Below, piece after piece: positions 27,577 to 36,807 of a DNA stretch of 64,000 nucleotides (the first letter of the stretch is position 1; each line of letters opens with the position of its first letter). The stretch lies in contig NZ_CP029151.1 in assembly GCF_003095655.1 (NCBI RefSeq), positions 3,409,001 through 3,473,000 on the forward strand, given 5' to 3'. Source of the DNA: Dokdonia sp. Dokd-P16. Lineage in GTDB: Bacteria; Bacteroidota; Bacteroidia; Flavobacteriales; Flavobacteriaceae. The position numbers and the translations under genes were made by a program. The notes under the pieces are model-generated. The model worked only from the letters and a program-made list of their open reading frames with translations. It did no database searches and was not told the DNA's origin.

Positions 27577-29268
27577 TTACGTATTATCAGCTACATCTTT
27601 TTCCCGCATCTTCTTCAAGTAAAAGGAAGGTTTCATCTGAGTATACTTAAAGAACGCCTTTGAAAAAGCTTCGCTATTTTTAAATCCTACTTCTTCACCT
27701 AGTGCCTTAATTTTGTAGTTGATCAATATAGGTTCTTCATCTAACCGCTTTAGTATATGCTCAACTCTGAGATCATTAATATAATTAGAGAAGTTTTTTC
27801 CTTGTGTTTTATTAATGACACGTGATACGTAAGTAGAATTTGAACCTATTTCTTTTGCCAGCTTATTCAGGGATATATCTTCATCAGTGAATCGTAGGTT
27901 CTCTTCAAAAATTTTCAGTTTTTCAACTATTAACACCTCAATCTCGTCTGCAATCGAAGCTTTGCTAGCTAGCGTGACAATTTTATGGTGTTCTCTTTTG
28001 GTTTGTAGTTCTTTAAAGAGTCTTGCATTTTTTATACTTCTTCTATAGAAGTATACTAAGGGTATGATCAGAATAATTAAACAAATTCCAAATACATAAG
28101 ACATTATGGATGTGCGCTTATTTTTACCATTAAGCTTTGCAATTAAATCTTTCTGATCTTCAATGAGTTCAGGGGTCTCATACTTTCTTATAATTGTTTG
28201 GTTTAAATATTCTCTATTCCTAGCAAGGGAACTGTCAACTATTAGAAGCTGTCTTATGTAATCAAGTTCTTTTCCTGGGGAGTTCTTCTTACGATAATGA
28301 GTAACCAAATACTCATAAACCTCGCGCAGTTCCGGATACTCTTCATTATTTTTTCTGAAAATAGAATCTACTTTCTGATAGTAGAAAATACCAAGTGAAG
28401 ATTTATTGTTTCTAAAAGCAACTTGCCCCAAGTAGTAATTTGTAATTGATTCCTTAAATGGATCCATAGGATTACTTTTTAACTTTAAAAAAGCCCTCTG
28501 TGATTCAATATAATTTGATGTTAGATACAAGTTTACTGCTTCAGCGTGTCGGAAATCAGACAAAAAATGAGTGTCTTGACCTTCGGTTGCTTCTTGAATT
28601 CCTTTCTGAATATAAATATTTGAAGAATCGTATTTCTTGTTTCTCTGATAGGAGAGTGACAAATTATATAACGTAATTAAATAATCTTCCCTATACTCAC
28701 CATCTGATATTTCTAATGACTCTAAGAGATCAAAGTGTTCTTTATAGATTTCAAGAGCTTCTTCATAATTACCCCAGCGGTTTTTAAGAGCTCCTATGAC
28801 CTGAGTTATTTCAATAAGTTGATAAGCGTTCCCTTTTTCTTTGGCAGAGTCGTATGCCTTTAAATAATTATCAAGTGCACTTTCATAATCACCTATTGCA
28901 TAGTAGTTATAACCTTTTAATGAATAACCAATACTAGGATATGAATCACTATTTACTTCAGACGAGTATTGAATAATACTATCGGCAAATAAGATGTTTT
29001 TTTCTACTGTATAAATTCTTGCTAGAAGATCAAACGAACGCACCAACTCAAGCTTATTCTTCGAACCTTTTGCTTTTTGATTATAAGCAATCGCAATCTT
29101 CTCTGCCGTCTCTGTATTCTCAAAATTATTCCAAAAATCGTCCATTAATACCTCGAAAGATTTGCCCTTCAAACTATCTAAGTATTTGGTGTGGCTTTTC
29201 TGGCCTAATAAAATAAGCGTAGGAGTGAGTAATAACAAAAGGATGACTAATAGCCGTAAATGGAACAT
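27577..29268 (-). CDS. membrane-anchored TPR sensor with cytoplasmic AraC-type DNA-binding domain
   Basis: 563 residues. An N-terminal signal sequence is followed by TPR-like helical repeats at about 30-370 (GYSLKGYNYYAIGDYESALDNYLKAY is one unit). A single membrane helix (YVFGICLIILIIPLVYFY, about 390-408) leads to a C-terminal AraC/XylS domain with two helix-turn-helices (LNKLAKEIGSNSTYVSRVIN and IKALGEEVGFKNSEAFSKAFF). The TPR part is predicted to be periplasmic and the DNA-binding part cytoplasmic. It lies directly upstream of the precursor peptide, so I infer it senses a peptide or envelope signal and controls the operon. Confidence 0.88.
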   Translation of the reverse strand: MFHLRLLVILLLLLTPTLILLGQKSHTKYLDSLKGKSFEVLMDDFWNNFENTETAEKIAIAYNQKAKGSKNKLELVRSFDLLARIYTVEKNILFADSIIQYSSEVNSDSYPSIGYSLKGYNYYAIGDYESALDNYLKAYDSAKEKGNAYQLIEITQVIGALKNRWGNYEEALEIYKEHFDLLESLEISDGEYREDYLITLYNLSLSYQRNKKYDSSNIYIQKGIQEATEGQDTHFLSDFRHAEAVNLYLTSNYIESQRAFLKLKSNPMDPFKESITNYYLGQVAFRNNKSSLGIFYYQKVDSIFRKNNEEYPELREVYEYLVTHYRKKNSPGKELDYIRQLLIVDSSLARNREYLNQTIIRKYETPELIEDQKDLIAKLNGKNKRTSIMSYVFGICLIILIIPLVYFYRRSIKNARLFKELQTKREHHKIVTLASKASIADEIEVLIVEKLKIFEENLRFTDEDISLNKLAKEIGSNSTYVSRVINKTQGKNFSNYINDLRVEHILKRLDEEPILINYKIKALGEEVGFKNSEAFSKAFFKYTQMKPSFYLKKMREKDVADNT

Positions 29269-29570
29269 TTGTTCTTATTCTAAGGCATCAAAAACAGCTA
29301 AACAATAATGGTTTTAATCGCTGAATATATGCCTCTGGTATAGAGTATGGTTATGATTGTTTCTGTAATTTAATTATTATTTTAAAAGTTTTATTACATT
29401 TTAAACAATAATCACTTGATTATCAGGCATTTTCTTACAAAAATAATAATTCGGACGTAATTCATAAATAACGATGCTCTTTAAGCCCTCGTTTTATAAA
29501 TCAATAGTTTTGGTCGTACTCACCCTATAAAATATGTGGACACTTATATTAATTTACAGCAAAACTAAAA
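29269..29570. other. 302-bp divergent intergenic region
   Basis: It separates the leftward AraC regulator from the rightward rteC gene. It is very AT-rich. I see no palindrome copy, RNA gene or strong hairpin in it. Promoters for both neighbours are presumably here, but I cannot place them. Confidence 0.4.
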
Positions 29571-30407
29571 TTGGTGACAATTGCATCTATCTTACAGGAA
29601 TTTCAAATTAATCTAGTCGATAAAAGAGATTTAGAAGAAGATAAATTACGTCAAGTTTTGGACTTGATGAATTTGAGCCAACAGTGTCTTTGTAACTTAA
29701 GAGATTTTATAAGCAGAAATAATTTTACCTCTAGTCAACAAGAAATTCATTTTTTTAAAACCCAAAAACAAATACCTCAAACAGAACTAGTTTTTCAAGC
29801 GAGCTTAAAACACTTTATGTTTAACATTCCACAATGTGAAAAAGAATCACAGCTTTCATTTTGTGACAAAGAACTCAAGAAACTTAATTTATATTTCACT
29901 AAACATAATGAGTTTATAAATTATATGCGTCTAGGCAGAAAAGATTTAGACTTTTACTATTTCATTAGACCTTCAGAAGTTGTTGGCTTTGAATACTCAG
30001 AACCCTTTTTTAGAGATCCTATATTTTCATCAAGTAGAGATTTATGTTTGAGCAGATTAACTGCATATAAGCGTTTTGCAGACTTCATAATAGATTATAA
30101 ATCTAAGTTAACTCAAATCTCTAGTCATAAAGCGTTAAACAAATCTTGTCCATCTAATTTAGAATGGACAGGATCTAAAGCAGCAATTACAGAATTAATT
30201 TATGCGCTACATAGTAATCGAATCATTAATAATGGTACGGTTGAAATTAAAGAAATCGCTAGAGCATTTTCAAGTATGTTTAATTATGAAGTGGGCGACA
30301 TCTATAAAACCTATTCAGAAATAAAAGCACGAAAAATGAGCAGAACAAAATTTTTAGACGATCTCTCGGTTAGTCTTCTGTCTCAAATAAACAATTCAGA
30401 AAGTTAA
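29571..30407 (+). CDS. rteC: RteC-like regulator of element excision and transfer
   Basis: 278 residues. RteC is the winged-helix regulator that activates excision genes in CTnDOT. Features matching the family are the N-terminal helices, FYYFIRPSEVVGFEYSEPFF in the middle, and the C-terminal LEWTGSKAAITELIYALHSNRIINNGTVEIKEIARAFSSMFN, followed by DIYKTYSEIKARKMSRTKFLDDL. Start options are TTG (29571) and GTG (29574); I see no good ATG. The sensor pair RteA/RteB is not visible in the window. Confidence 0.88.
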   Translation: MVTIASILQEFQINLVDKRDLEEDKLRQVLDLMNLSQQCLCNLRDFISRNNFTSSQQEIHFFKTQKQIPQTELVFQASLKHFMFNIPQCEKESQLSFCDKELKKLNLYFTKHNEFINYMRLGRKDLDFYYFIRPSEVVGFEYSEPFFRDPIFSSSRDLCLSRLTAYKRFADFIIDYKSKLTQISSHKALNKSCPSNLEWTGSKAAITELIYALHSNRIINNGTVEIKEIARAFSSMFNYEVGDIYKTYSEIKARKMSRTKFLDDLSVSLLSQINNSES

Positions 30408-30679
30408 AATTAGTCCCGTACTCGGTTGACCTCCTGATTTAAAAACTATAACGGATATTTATTAAGTTACGCTTTCGCGAAAGCATAACACACCCTACAA
30501 AACACTTTATAAATCACTATTTACCAATGTGTTAAACTTTAACCATAGTAGGGTCAAACTAGTGAACAAAACTAGATAATAAGCAACAGATTTGTGGAAT
30601 AGAAGTCAAATCAGGTCAAAGAGTAGCAATGAGAAACGAGAGTGTTTAAGTTGGCTCTTTTACCACAATCCACTTTATC
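30408..30679. other. intergenic region upstream of the Xis-like gene
   Basis: 272 bp holding a perfect ACGCTTTCGCGAAAGC copy (30469-30484). A run of purine-rich DNA precedes the ATG at 30680. No gene or terminator seen. Confidence 0.45.
30469..30484. repeat. ACGCTTTCGCGAAAGC palindrome copy
   Basis: A copy within the conjugative element, which shows that the repeat is not confined to the core chromosome. Confidence 0.9.
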
Positions 30680-30961
30680 ATGCCAACAAATATTATTACA
30701 ACAGACGATTTAAGGGAATTCAAAATGGAATTGCTCGATGATATTAAAAAGCTACTATCCAAAAAGGGTTCAGGTAACCTCAAGAGATATCTCAAATCTT
30801 CTGAAGTCATCGAGATGTTAAGAATAAGCCCAGGTACATTACAAACCTTGCGAATTAATGGAACCCTTCCTTTTACTAAAATAGGAGGCATTCTCTTTTA
30901 CGATAGTGAAGATATTGGAAATATAATGGAAGCTAATAAAGTTAAAATTAACCAAGGATGA
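30680..30961 (+). CDS. helix-turn-helix protein, excisionase-like
   Basis: 93 residues. A helical N-terminus (LREFKMELLDDIKKLLSKK) precedes a winged-helix MerR/Xis-type domain (YLKSSEVIEMLRISPGTLQTLRINGTLPFTKIGGILFYDSEDI). Proteins of this kind in Bacteroidetes mobile elements bend DNA for excision or regulate replication. It overlaps the next gene by 4 bp (ATGA), so it is coupled to a replication-type protein and a DnaC-like ATPase. Whether it is the Xis for the upstream integrase is inference. Confidence 0.85.
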   Translation: MPTNIITTDDLREFKMELLDDIKKLLSKKGSGNLKRYLKSSEVIEMLRISPGTLQTLRINGTLPFTKIGGILFYDSEDIGNIMEANKVKINQG

Positions 30962-31710
30962 ATTATATAAAGCTTCTAAACAGCGCTTTTGAAAAATTCT
31001 ACACGGATGATCGCCTTAATCCATCTCATATTAGCTTGTACATGGCTCTTTTTCAAGAGTGGAATAGTAGTCGTTTTTCTACAGAATTCTATGTAAGTAG
31101 ACTGCACGTCATGCGTGCTGCAAAAATAGGCTCTAAGTCTACATATCATCGATGCATTACAGACTTGGATTCTTGGGGCTATCTCTTCTACTTCCCTTCC
31201 CATAACCCATATAAGGGTAGCAAATTGAAGATGGCCATTTTATGTTCTACTACTGAAACAGTACAGGGACAGTACAATCCCGTATTAGAACAAGTTGCAG
31301 CACAGTACCATCCCAAAACTGTACCTGAAACAAAACAGCACAGTCCCAGTTATGAACAAGCTCAAGACGAGTACCGTCCCATGAATGGACAAGCACTGGT
31401 ATCTAAAACAAACAATACTAAACAAGAAAACTTAACTAAACAGTCAAAGGACTGGCAGACACTTATTTCATTTTTTGTAGATAAAGGTTTTGATGCCGTA
31501 GAAGCAAAAAAATTCTATCAATACTATAAGCAACGAGAATGGAAAACAAGCGATGGAAAGCCTATTCGTGATTGGCGTGCACTTGCTATTAGCTGGATGG
31601 ATCGCGCAGAAATTTTTGCATCAAAAACAAAACAAAACCTAAGTCAGGTGTCCCAAATACAGGACAACTTGCGAACCACTAAATACAAAGATTATGGACA
31701 ACCCCTCTAA
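30958..31710 (+). CDS. element-borne replication/HTH protein
   Basis: 250 residues. The N-terminal 90 residues look like a winged-helix (LNPSHISLYMALFQEWNSSRF, KIGSKSTYHRCITDLDSWGYL). The middle is Gln-rich with repeats of YxP (QYNPVLEQ, QYHPKTVPE, EYRPMNGQ), probably a flexible linker. The C-terminal part (FVDKGFDAVEAKKFYQYYKQREWKTSDGKPIRDWRALAISWM) resembles the tail of replication initiator/DnaD-like proteins in Bacteroidetes elements. Its 3' end overlaps the DnaC-like gene by 17 bp, so the pair probably works together to load a helicase. Confidence 0.75.
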   Translation: MNYIKLLNSAFEKFYTDDRLNPSHISLYMALFQEWNSSRFSTEFYVSRLHVMRAAKIGSKSTYHRCITDLDSWGYLFYFPSHNPYKGSKLKMAILCSTTETVQGQYNPVLEQVAAQYHPKTVPETKQHSPSYEQAQDEYRPMNGQALVSKTNNTKQENLTKQSKDWQTLISFFVDKGFDAVEAKKFYQYYKQREWKTSDGKPIRDWRALAISWMDRAEIFASKTKQNLSQVSQIQDNLRTTKYKDYGQPL

Positions 31711-32356
31711 AATCATCGAAGGAGCTGTTGAATATTCTATTGGTAAGTTTGATGGAAAAAGTGTCGTTTATGATTTTCCTAAAATCTTAATCTATCTCAA
31801 TGCAAAAGGAAAACTCCTTTTTGGACAAAAATTTAAGATCTATGAGGAAGACAAAGATATTTTGCTCAAGCTCTGCTCCTATTTTATCAAAGATAAAGTT
31901 AACTGTAAAGCATATGGTATTGATCTAGAAAAAGGAATCTTACTTAGTGGCCCCGTAGGCTGTGGTAAGACTAGTTTAATGAAATTATTACGCTATATCG
32001 TACCGTTTCAGAGACCTTATGAGATAATTCCATGCAGGAATGTTGTTTTTGGTTTTAATTGTATCGGATTCAAGACCATCGAAGATTATGGTAACACTAA
32101 ATTCTTTTGCTTTGATGATTTAGGTATAGAACCTGCTGGGCGCTTCTATGGTAAGGATTTGAATGTAATGGGTGAAATTCTTCTCTCCAGATACGATCTC
32201 TACAAACAAACAAAGCATAACCTAAAAACACACGTAACTACAAATCTCAATGCAGAAGAGCTTGAAAAGCTTTACGGAGATCGAGTACGCAGTCGGATGC
32301 GAGAACTATTTAATTTAATTGCCTTCGATGAGAGAGCTGTAGATAAAAGGGTGTGA
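31694..32356 (+). CDS. DnaC/IstB-like AAA+ ATPase (helicase-loader type)
   Basis: 220 residues. Walker A is GILLSGPVGCGKTSLMKLL (about 76-94). Walker B is FCFDDLGIEP. A sensor stretch KTHVTTNLNAEELEKLYGDRVRSRMRELFNLIAFD contains the arginine finger typical of DnaC-like loaders. With the upstream HTH protein it could drive autonomous replication of the excised circle or support conjugal DNA processing. No transposase of the IstA type is near, so an IS21 origin is rejected. Confidence 0.87.
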   Translation: MDNPSKIIEGAVEYSIGKFDGKSVVYDFPKILIYLNAKGKLLFGQKFKIYEEDKDILLKLCSYFIKDKVNCKAYGIDLEKGILLSGPVGCGKTSLMKLLRYIVPFQRPYEIIPCRNVVFGFNCIGFKTIEDYGNTKFFCFDDLGIEPAGRFYGKDLNVMGEILLSRYDLYKQTKHNLKTHVTTNLNAEELEKLYGDRVRSRMRELFNLIAFDERAVDKRV

Positions 32357-32440
32357 TTTATTTATCACGTATCATTTTGAATATGGTTGACACTATTTCT
32401 AGAATACTATTGACGAGTGATACAAAGAACTGATCCATAA

Positions 32441-33124
32441 TTATAATTTGATGTGATTATTTAAACTTCTATAAATTGCTTTTGCAATATGTGTTGGGCT
32501 CTCATCATTAGAAAGAAATCTCTCCTCATCCCAATTACTCAAAAATCCCAACTCGATTAATATTGCAGGTACATGAGAGTTACTATCTCTCAGTATTTGA
32601 AAATTTCCAAACTTGACTCCCCTACTCTCAAATCCCAATATTATTTTAAAAGACTTCTGCAACCTATAAGCAAGCCAAGTAGCTTCATGAGAATATTTAG
32701 ATTTCTCATTGGAAACATAAACTTCTACTCCTCTCGCATTTGGATTATCGGAATGATTACAATGCAAAGACACGAATAAATCTGCCTTTATTGTTTTAGC
32801 TAGTTTCGTTCTATGTGATAACGAAATTAAAGTGTCACGATACCTCGTGAGATAAATATCAAGCGGTTCTCCTAATTTCTTATTAATGGCTACTATTTCT
32901 TCCGCTATTGAAAGAACAATATCTTTTTCAAGCACTCCATTTGGTCCAACCGCACCAGAGTCAAATCCACCATGCCCAGGATCGATTACAATTCTTCTTT
33001 TTTCATTTTCGCCTTGAGCTAAAACAACACAAAACTGAAGTAGTAAAAACACAAAACTGACGTTTTTGAACACTTTTTTCAATTCAGATTTTCTTTTTTC
33101 AAGCATATCAAAATCTATTCTCAT
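32441..33124 (-). CDS. N-acetylmuramoyl-L-alanine amidase (Amidase_3)
   Basis: 227 residues. A membrane/signal segment (FVFLLLQFCVVLAQG) is followed by the zinc amidase. Ligands and catalytic residues visible are His in IDPGHGGFDSGAVG, Glu in LEKDIVLSIAEEI, His in LFVSLHCNHSD and Glu in AILIELGFLSN. It cuts the peptide stem from peptidoglycan in the periplasm. It stands divergent to the tra operon on the element, so I infer local wall opening for the transfer apparatus. The N-terminal start is ambiguous: MRIDFDMLEKRK or the Met at residue 7. Confidence 0.92.
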   Translation of the reverse strand: MRIDFDMLEKRKSELKKVFKNVSFVFLLLQFCVVLAQGENEKRRIVIDPGHGGFDSGAVGPNGVLEKDIVLSIAEEIVAINKKLGEPLDIYLTRYRDTLISLSHRTKLAKTIKADLFVSLHCNHSDNPNARGVEVYVSNEKSKYSHEATWLAYRLQKSFKIILGFESRGVKFGNFQILRDSNSHVPAILIELGFLSNWDEERFLSNDESPTHIAKAIYRSLNNHIKL

Positions 33125-33271
33125 TATAATTTGAACTCATTTAATATCAAATAGATGCAAATGAATTTAAAATTAATTTTAATTACAAATAATTGATTTT
33201 CAGTTATTTACAATCAAATATATGTAAATTTCAATTATCGAAAACAAACTAAATATCTAAAGCATTTCATT

Positions 33272-33559
33272 ATGAAAAAATCAATTTATCTAGCAACTTT
33301 TCTATCGTTGTTATCGTCGTCACTTTTTGCACAAATAGGAGGTATTGAAGACTCTGTAAATGATGTGGGAGATACCATAAGAACCATTTTTCCCATTCTC
33401 CTAGGTGTAATATTCTTAGTAGGCTTTCTATTTAATGCAGGTCACTTCTTTGGTGAAAACGCAGATCTTAAAAAAGGAATTACAAGAGTCCTAGTATTTG
33501 TACTTATAGCAGGAGCTGTTGTAGGCATATTTACTTATTTGATAAGCATCGTTGTGTAA
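33272..33559 (+). CDS. traE: TraE-like conjugation protein (DUF4134, VirB2-like)
   Basis: 95 residues. A signal sequence ending SSLFAQ is followed by two membrane helices separated by the short loop GENADLKKG. The size and topology are those of a pilin/VirB2-like subunit, and DUF4134 proteins hold the first position in Bacteroidetes tra operons. Its stop overlaps the next start. Confidence 0.88.
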   Translation: MKKSIYLATFLSLLSSSLFAQIGGIEDSVNDVGDTIRTIFPILLGVIFLVGFLFNAGHFFGENADLKKGITRVLVFVLIAGAVVGIFTYLISIVV

Positions 33560-33843
33560 TGAAGCGCTTTGAAATTTATAAGAATATTAGAAAGCGGGCA
33601 ATCATTTTTGGATTGCCCATTTCCCTATTTGCTTTAATGATGGTCTCCATTCTAGCCTCTTTACTGGTTATCATCTTCTCATTCAGTTTTCCTACAGTGA
33701 TAGGTGCAATGTTTTTAAATGCTGCATTATATATCGCCCTAGGTCGTGTTAATAGCAAACCTCACCTATTCCAAATCGGCAATTCCTTTCCTCTAATTAT
33801 CAGCAATAAGAAAAACTCAACAATTGATTATGAAGAAGATTGA
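33559..33843 (+). CDS. traF: TraF-like conjugation protein (DUF4133, VirB3-like)
   Basis: 94 residues with two adjacent membrane helices (ISLFALMMVSILASLLVIIFSFSF and the segment before ALGRVNSKPHLF). VirB3-like position between the pilin and the VirB4-like ATPase. It overlaps traG by 20 bp. Confidence 0.85.
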   Translation: MKRFEIYKNIRKRAIIFGLPISLFALMMVSILASLLVIIFSFSFPTVIGAMFLNAALYIALGRVNSKPHLFQIGNSFPLIISNKKNSTIDYEED

Positions 33844-36232
33844 CTTTGCTGGATACAATCCAATCGTAGATATTCAAGACAATATCATTTTTGCAAACAA
33901 CGGTAATGTCGTGTTGTGTTATGAAGGAATTCTTCCAGAGATTTACTCGCTATCTGAAAAGGATTTTGAAGATATGCACGGCTCCTGGTTTCAAGCGCTC
34001 AAGTCACTACCTACAGGCACTGTTGTTCATAAACAAGATATCTACTTAAAAAAAGATTATGACGCTAGTGAGTTGCCTAACACCACCTTCTTAGAACAGG
34101 CAACACATAAGCACTTCACGGGAAGAGAACATATGTCTCATCGCTGCTTCATTTACTTCACTCTCACAAAAAATAAGACGCTAAATAATGCCAAGTATAT
34201 TAATCCATTAAAGAAAACTGAAAAGGGAGTTGTTCAAAAAATGGACAACTCCGTTTCAAGATTTATAGGAGCTGTTAATGATTCTATATCATTCATTAAT
34301 AATAGTAGAAAGATGAAATTTATTTCGCTTAAAGCGAAAGAGATACAGGACCTAACAAACGATTATTTTAATGGATTCAATCAAGGCTTTGATACAGATA
34401 TACTATTAGAAAAGAAAAGCGTCAATATAGGCGAAAACTATTTTGATGCCCTTGCCATCAATAGCGAACTGTGCTTTGGCGAAAGTGTACAGAGTAGCAA
34501 AACCAATGAGAAATTCACGTCTGACGATTTTGTATTTCATCAAGGGTTTATTGATGGTCTAGGGCTTACGCTTAATGAGAACCATATTGTTAATCAGATT
34601 CTATATCTAGACGACAAACAAAAATGGCGAAAGCTCCTTGACAAAAAAGTAGAAGAGCTTAATAAAAGTTCCAATTTTGGCTCTCAGAATAAAGTCGTTC
34701 TCAAAAAAATTGAACATATCTTAAACCAAATCAATGCCGATGATAATGCTCGAATCATACGCGGGCATCTCAATGTAATATACTGGGATAAGAATCCAGA
34801 AAACCTTGCGCAAATAGGTTCTAGAATCAAAACTGAATTTAAAGAACTTGATATCATTCCCTATTACCCTCGTGGAGAAGAACGCAAAAATTACATTTTA
34901 AATAGTTACTGCTGCTTCTCTTCTAATTTCTCAAACGCAGATTTATATGTAACAGACCTAAAACACGCATTATGTTTATTTATAAACAACACAAACTATA
35001 AATCTGATGAAACTGGGATAATCTTCAACGATAGACAGTACAACATTCCTGTATTGAAGGATGTTTGGGATGAGCGTAAAAAAAGAATTAAAGCTAGAAA
35101 TTTTGCCATTTTTGCTCCTACCGGTGAAGGGAAATCATTTTTGGCGAATAATATACTCCGACAGTATTTTGAAAGCGGAGTACGTTTAGTCATTATTGAC
35201 TTAGGAGGTTCTTATACAAAATTTGCAAAGTTATACCCAGAGCAGTACACCGTATTACGCTATGAGAGCGGTAAAAACTTGGGCATCAATCCATTTTATA
35301 TTAGTCATAAGGATGATCTTTCTCCTGAACGTTTAGAGGATTTATCCATCTTCTTATTTGAGCTATTTGGATCAGATTTAAAAGTCACAAAAGCACAATC
35401 TGTATCCGTTAAGAAGATTTTACAGCACTATTATAGTAATATCCTTGATAACCACTCTCTTGATGGTTTCTATAGTTTTATAGAAGATAATCAAGCTCAT
35501 CTACTTAGTGATTTAAAAATCCATCCTGACTACTTTAATGTCATAGGCTTCTTGCATGTGATGTCAGAGTATGTTGGCGATGGTCTATATAGTTTTCTAT
35601 TTGAGATAAGTGAAGACCAAACCTACAAGATTGAAGACAAGCGCCTCATCGTTTTTGAACTAGATGAAGTAAAGGATAATAAAGAAATTCTTTCTGTAAT
35701 GCTTAAGCTCATTAAATCTGCAATCCAACGAACCATATGGAAGAATCGTGCAGAGAAAGGTATCATACTATTTGATGAGTTTGCAAAGCAACTGAAATTT
35801 GACAATGTCCTCGAAAGTGTTGAATTCTACTATCAAGCCATACGTAAGCAAAATGGAGCTATTGGGATTATTCTACAATCTATCAACCAACTACCTGATA
35901 ATTCTACTTCTGCTAGTATTCTTGAAAATACTCAAGTAGTCTACAGCCTTAATAATGAAAAAGGGTATGATGAATTAGTAAAACGGCTGAACCTCTCAAG
36001 CCACGATCTTAATCAATTAAAGTCTATTAGAAATAACCTTACTGGCCCTCGAAAGTATACAGAGATGTTTATCAAGATTGGAAAGGAAAGTAACATTTTC
36101 CGTCTTGAAGTTCCAAAAGAAGTCTATGCAGCCTACCTCACTGATGGTAAAGAAAACGAGGAAATCATGAAGCTTTTTGAAAAGCATCTCGATATGCAAA
36201 AAGCAATTATTGAATTCACATCTAAAACATAA
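33824..36232 (+). CDS. traG: TraG-type conjugation ATPase (VirB4 family)
   Basis: 802 residues. Walker A APTGEGKSFLANNIL (about 429-443), Walker B IILFDEFAKQLKF (about 643-655) and a Gln-rich sensor IILQSINQLPDN are intact. It powers assembly of the type IV secretion channel at the inner membrane. The preferred start may be the second Met (MKKIDFAGYNPIVD). It overlaps the traF end. Confidence 0.95.
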   Translation: MIMKKIDFAGYNPIVDIQDNIIFANNGNVVLCYEGILPEIYSLSEKDFEDMHGSWFQALKSLPTGTVVHKQDIYLKKDYDASELPNTTFLEQATHKHFTGREHMSHRCFIYFTLTKNKTLNNAKYINPLKKTEKGVVQKMDNSVSRFIGAVNDSISFINNSRKMKFISLKAKEIQDLTNDYFNGFNQGFDTDILLEKKSVNIGENYFDALAINSELCFGESVQSSKTNEKFTSDDFVFHQGFIDGLGLTLNENHIVNQILYLDDKQKWRKLLDKKVEELNKSSNFGSQNKVVLKKIEHILNQINADDNARIIRGHLNVIYWDKNPENLAQIGSRIKTEFKELDIIPYYPRGEERKNYILNSYCCFSSNFSNADLYVTDLKHALCLFINNTNYKSDETGIIFNDRQYNIPVLKDVWDERKKRIKARNFAIFAPTGEGKSFLANNILRQYFESGVRLVIIDLGGSYTKFAKLYPEQYTVLRYESGKNLGINPFYISHKDDLSPERLEDLSIFLFELFGSDLKVTKAQSVSVKKILQHYYSNILDNHSLDGFYSFIEDNQAHLLSDLKIHPDYFNVIGFLHVMSEYVGDGLYSFLFEISEDQTYKIEDKRLIVFELDEVKDNKEILSVMLKLIKSAIQRTIWKNRAEKGIILFDEFAKQLKFDNVLESVEFYYQAIRKQNGAIGIILQSINQLPDNSTSASILENTQVVYSLNNEKGYDELVKRLNLSSHDLNQLKSIRNNLTGPRKYTEMFIKIGKESNIFRLEVPKEVYAAYLTDGKENEEIMKLFEKHLDMQKAIIEFTSKT

Positions 36233-36236
36233 TATT

Positions 36237-36806
36237 ATGAAAGTAAAAATTATCACATTGGCAATAGCTGTTCTTTTCAGCTTCAACTTGAAAGCTCAGG
36301 GAGCTCCTGTGTATGACAACACGAACTTTGTTAGTCTAGTAAAGTCCCTTATCGAATCTGCAAAACAAACATCGCAACTATTAAAAACTGTACAGTTTTT
36401 AAAACAACAAAAAGAGAACTTAGAAAAGGTTAATAGCGTAATTCAACAATTAAAAGCTGTGCAGGAGATCACTAATAATAACCAGCACCTCATTAACGTC
36501 ATGCAAGATGACTTATATGAAATTTTGAACTCCCCTTTTATCAAGGCTGATGAGATTACAAGAGTTTCAAATTCCTTCAGTTCAATTGTAGAAAATTCAC
36601 TAGACACCATGGACTTTATCGACCAGATATTGTCGAGTGACTTCCTCAAGATGAGTGATGCAGATCGCGCAGATATTCTCAAACAAAAGGAGCTTGAGTC
36701 CAAGGAGATGGTATCTAATATCACTGTCAAAACTAAACGCTATCAAGACATCATATCATTTAGGAAAATGCAGGATAAGATTAATAATCGCGAAACAGGT
36801 TATTGA
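36237..36806 (+). CDS. traI: TraI-like conjugation protein (DUF4141)
   Basis: 189 residues from the ATG at 36237. The longer frame from 36177 adds 20 residues overlapping traG and destroys the signal peptide. The signal MKVKIITLAIAVLFSFNLKAQ is followed by a mostly helical, Gln/Lys-rich protein (LLKTVQFLKQQKENLEKVNSVIQQLKAVQEI) suitable for a VirB5-like periplasmic factor. It stands one base before traJ. Confidence 0.85.
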   Translation: MKVKIITLAIAVLFSFNLKAQGAPVYDNTNFVSLVKSLIESAKQTSQLLKTVQFLKQQKENLEKVNSVIQQLKAVQEITNNNQHLINVMQDDLYEILNSPFIKADEITRVSNSFSSIVENSLDTMDFIDQILSSDFLKMSDADRADILKQKELESKEMVSNITVKTKRYQDIISFRKMQDKINNRETGY

Positions 36807-36807
36807 T

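Noticed and set aside
31694-32356. IS21 helper ATPase (IstB)
   Set aside because: No IstA transposase or IS ends nearby; position after a replication-type HTH gene fits a DnaC-like loader.
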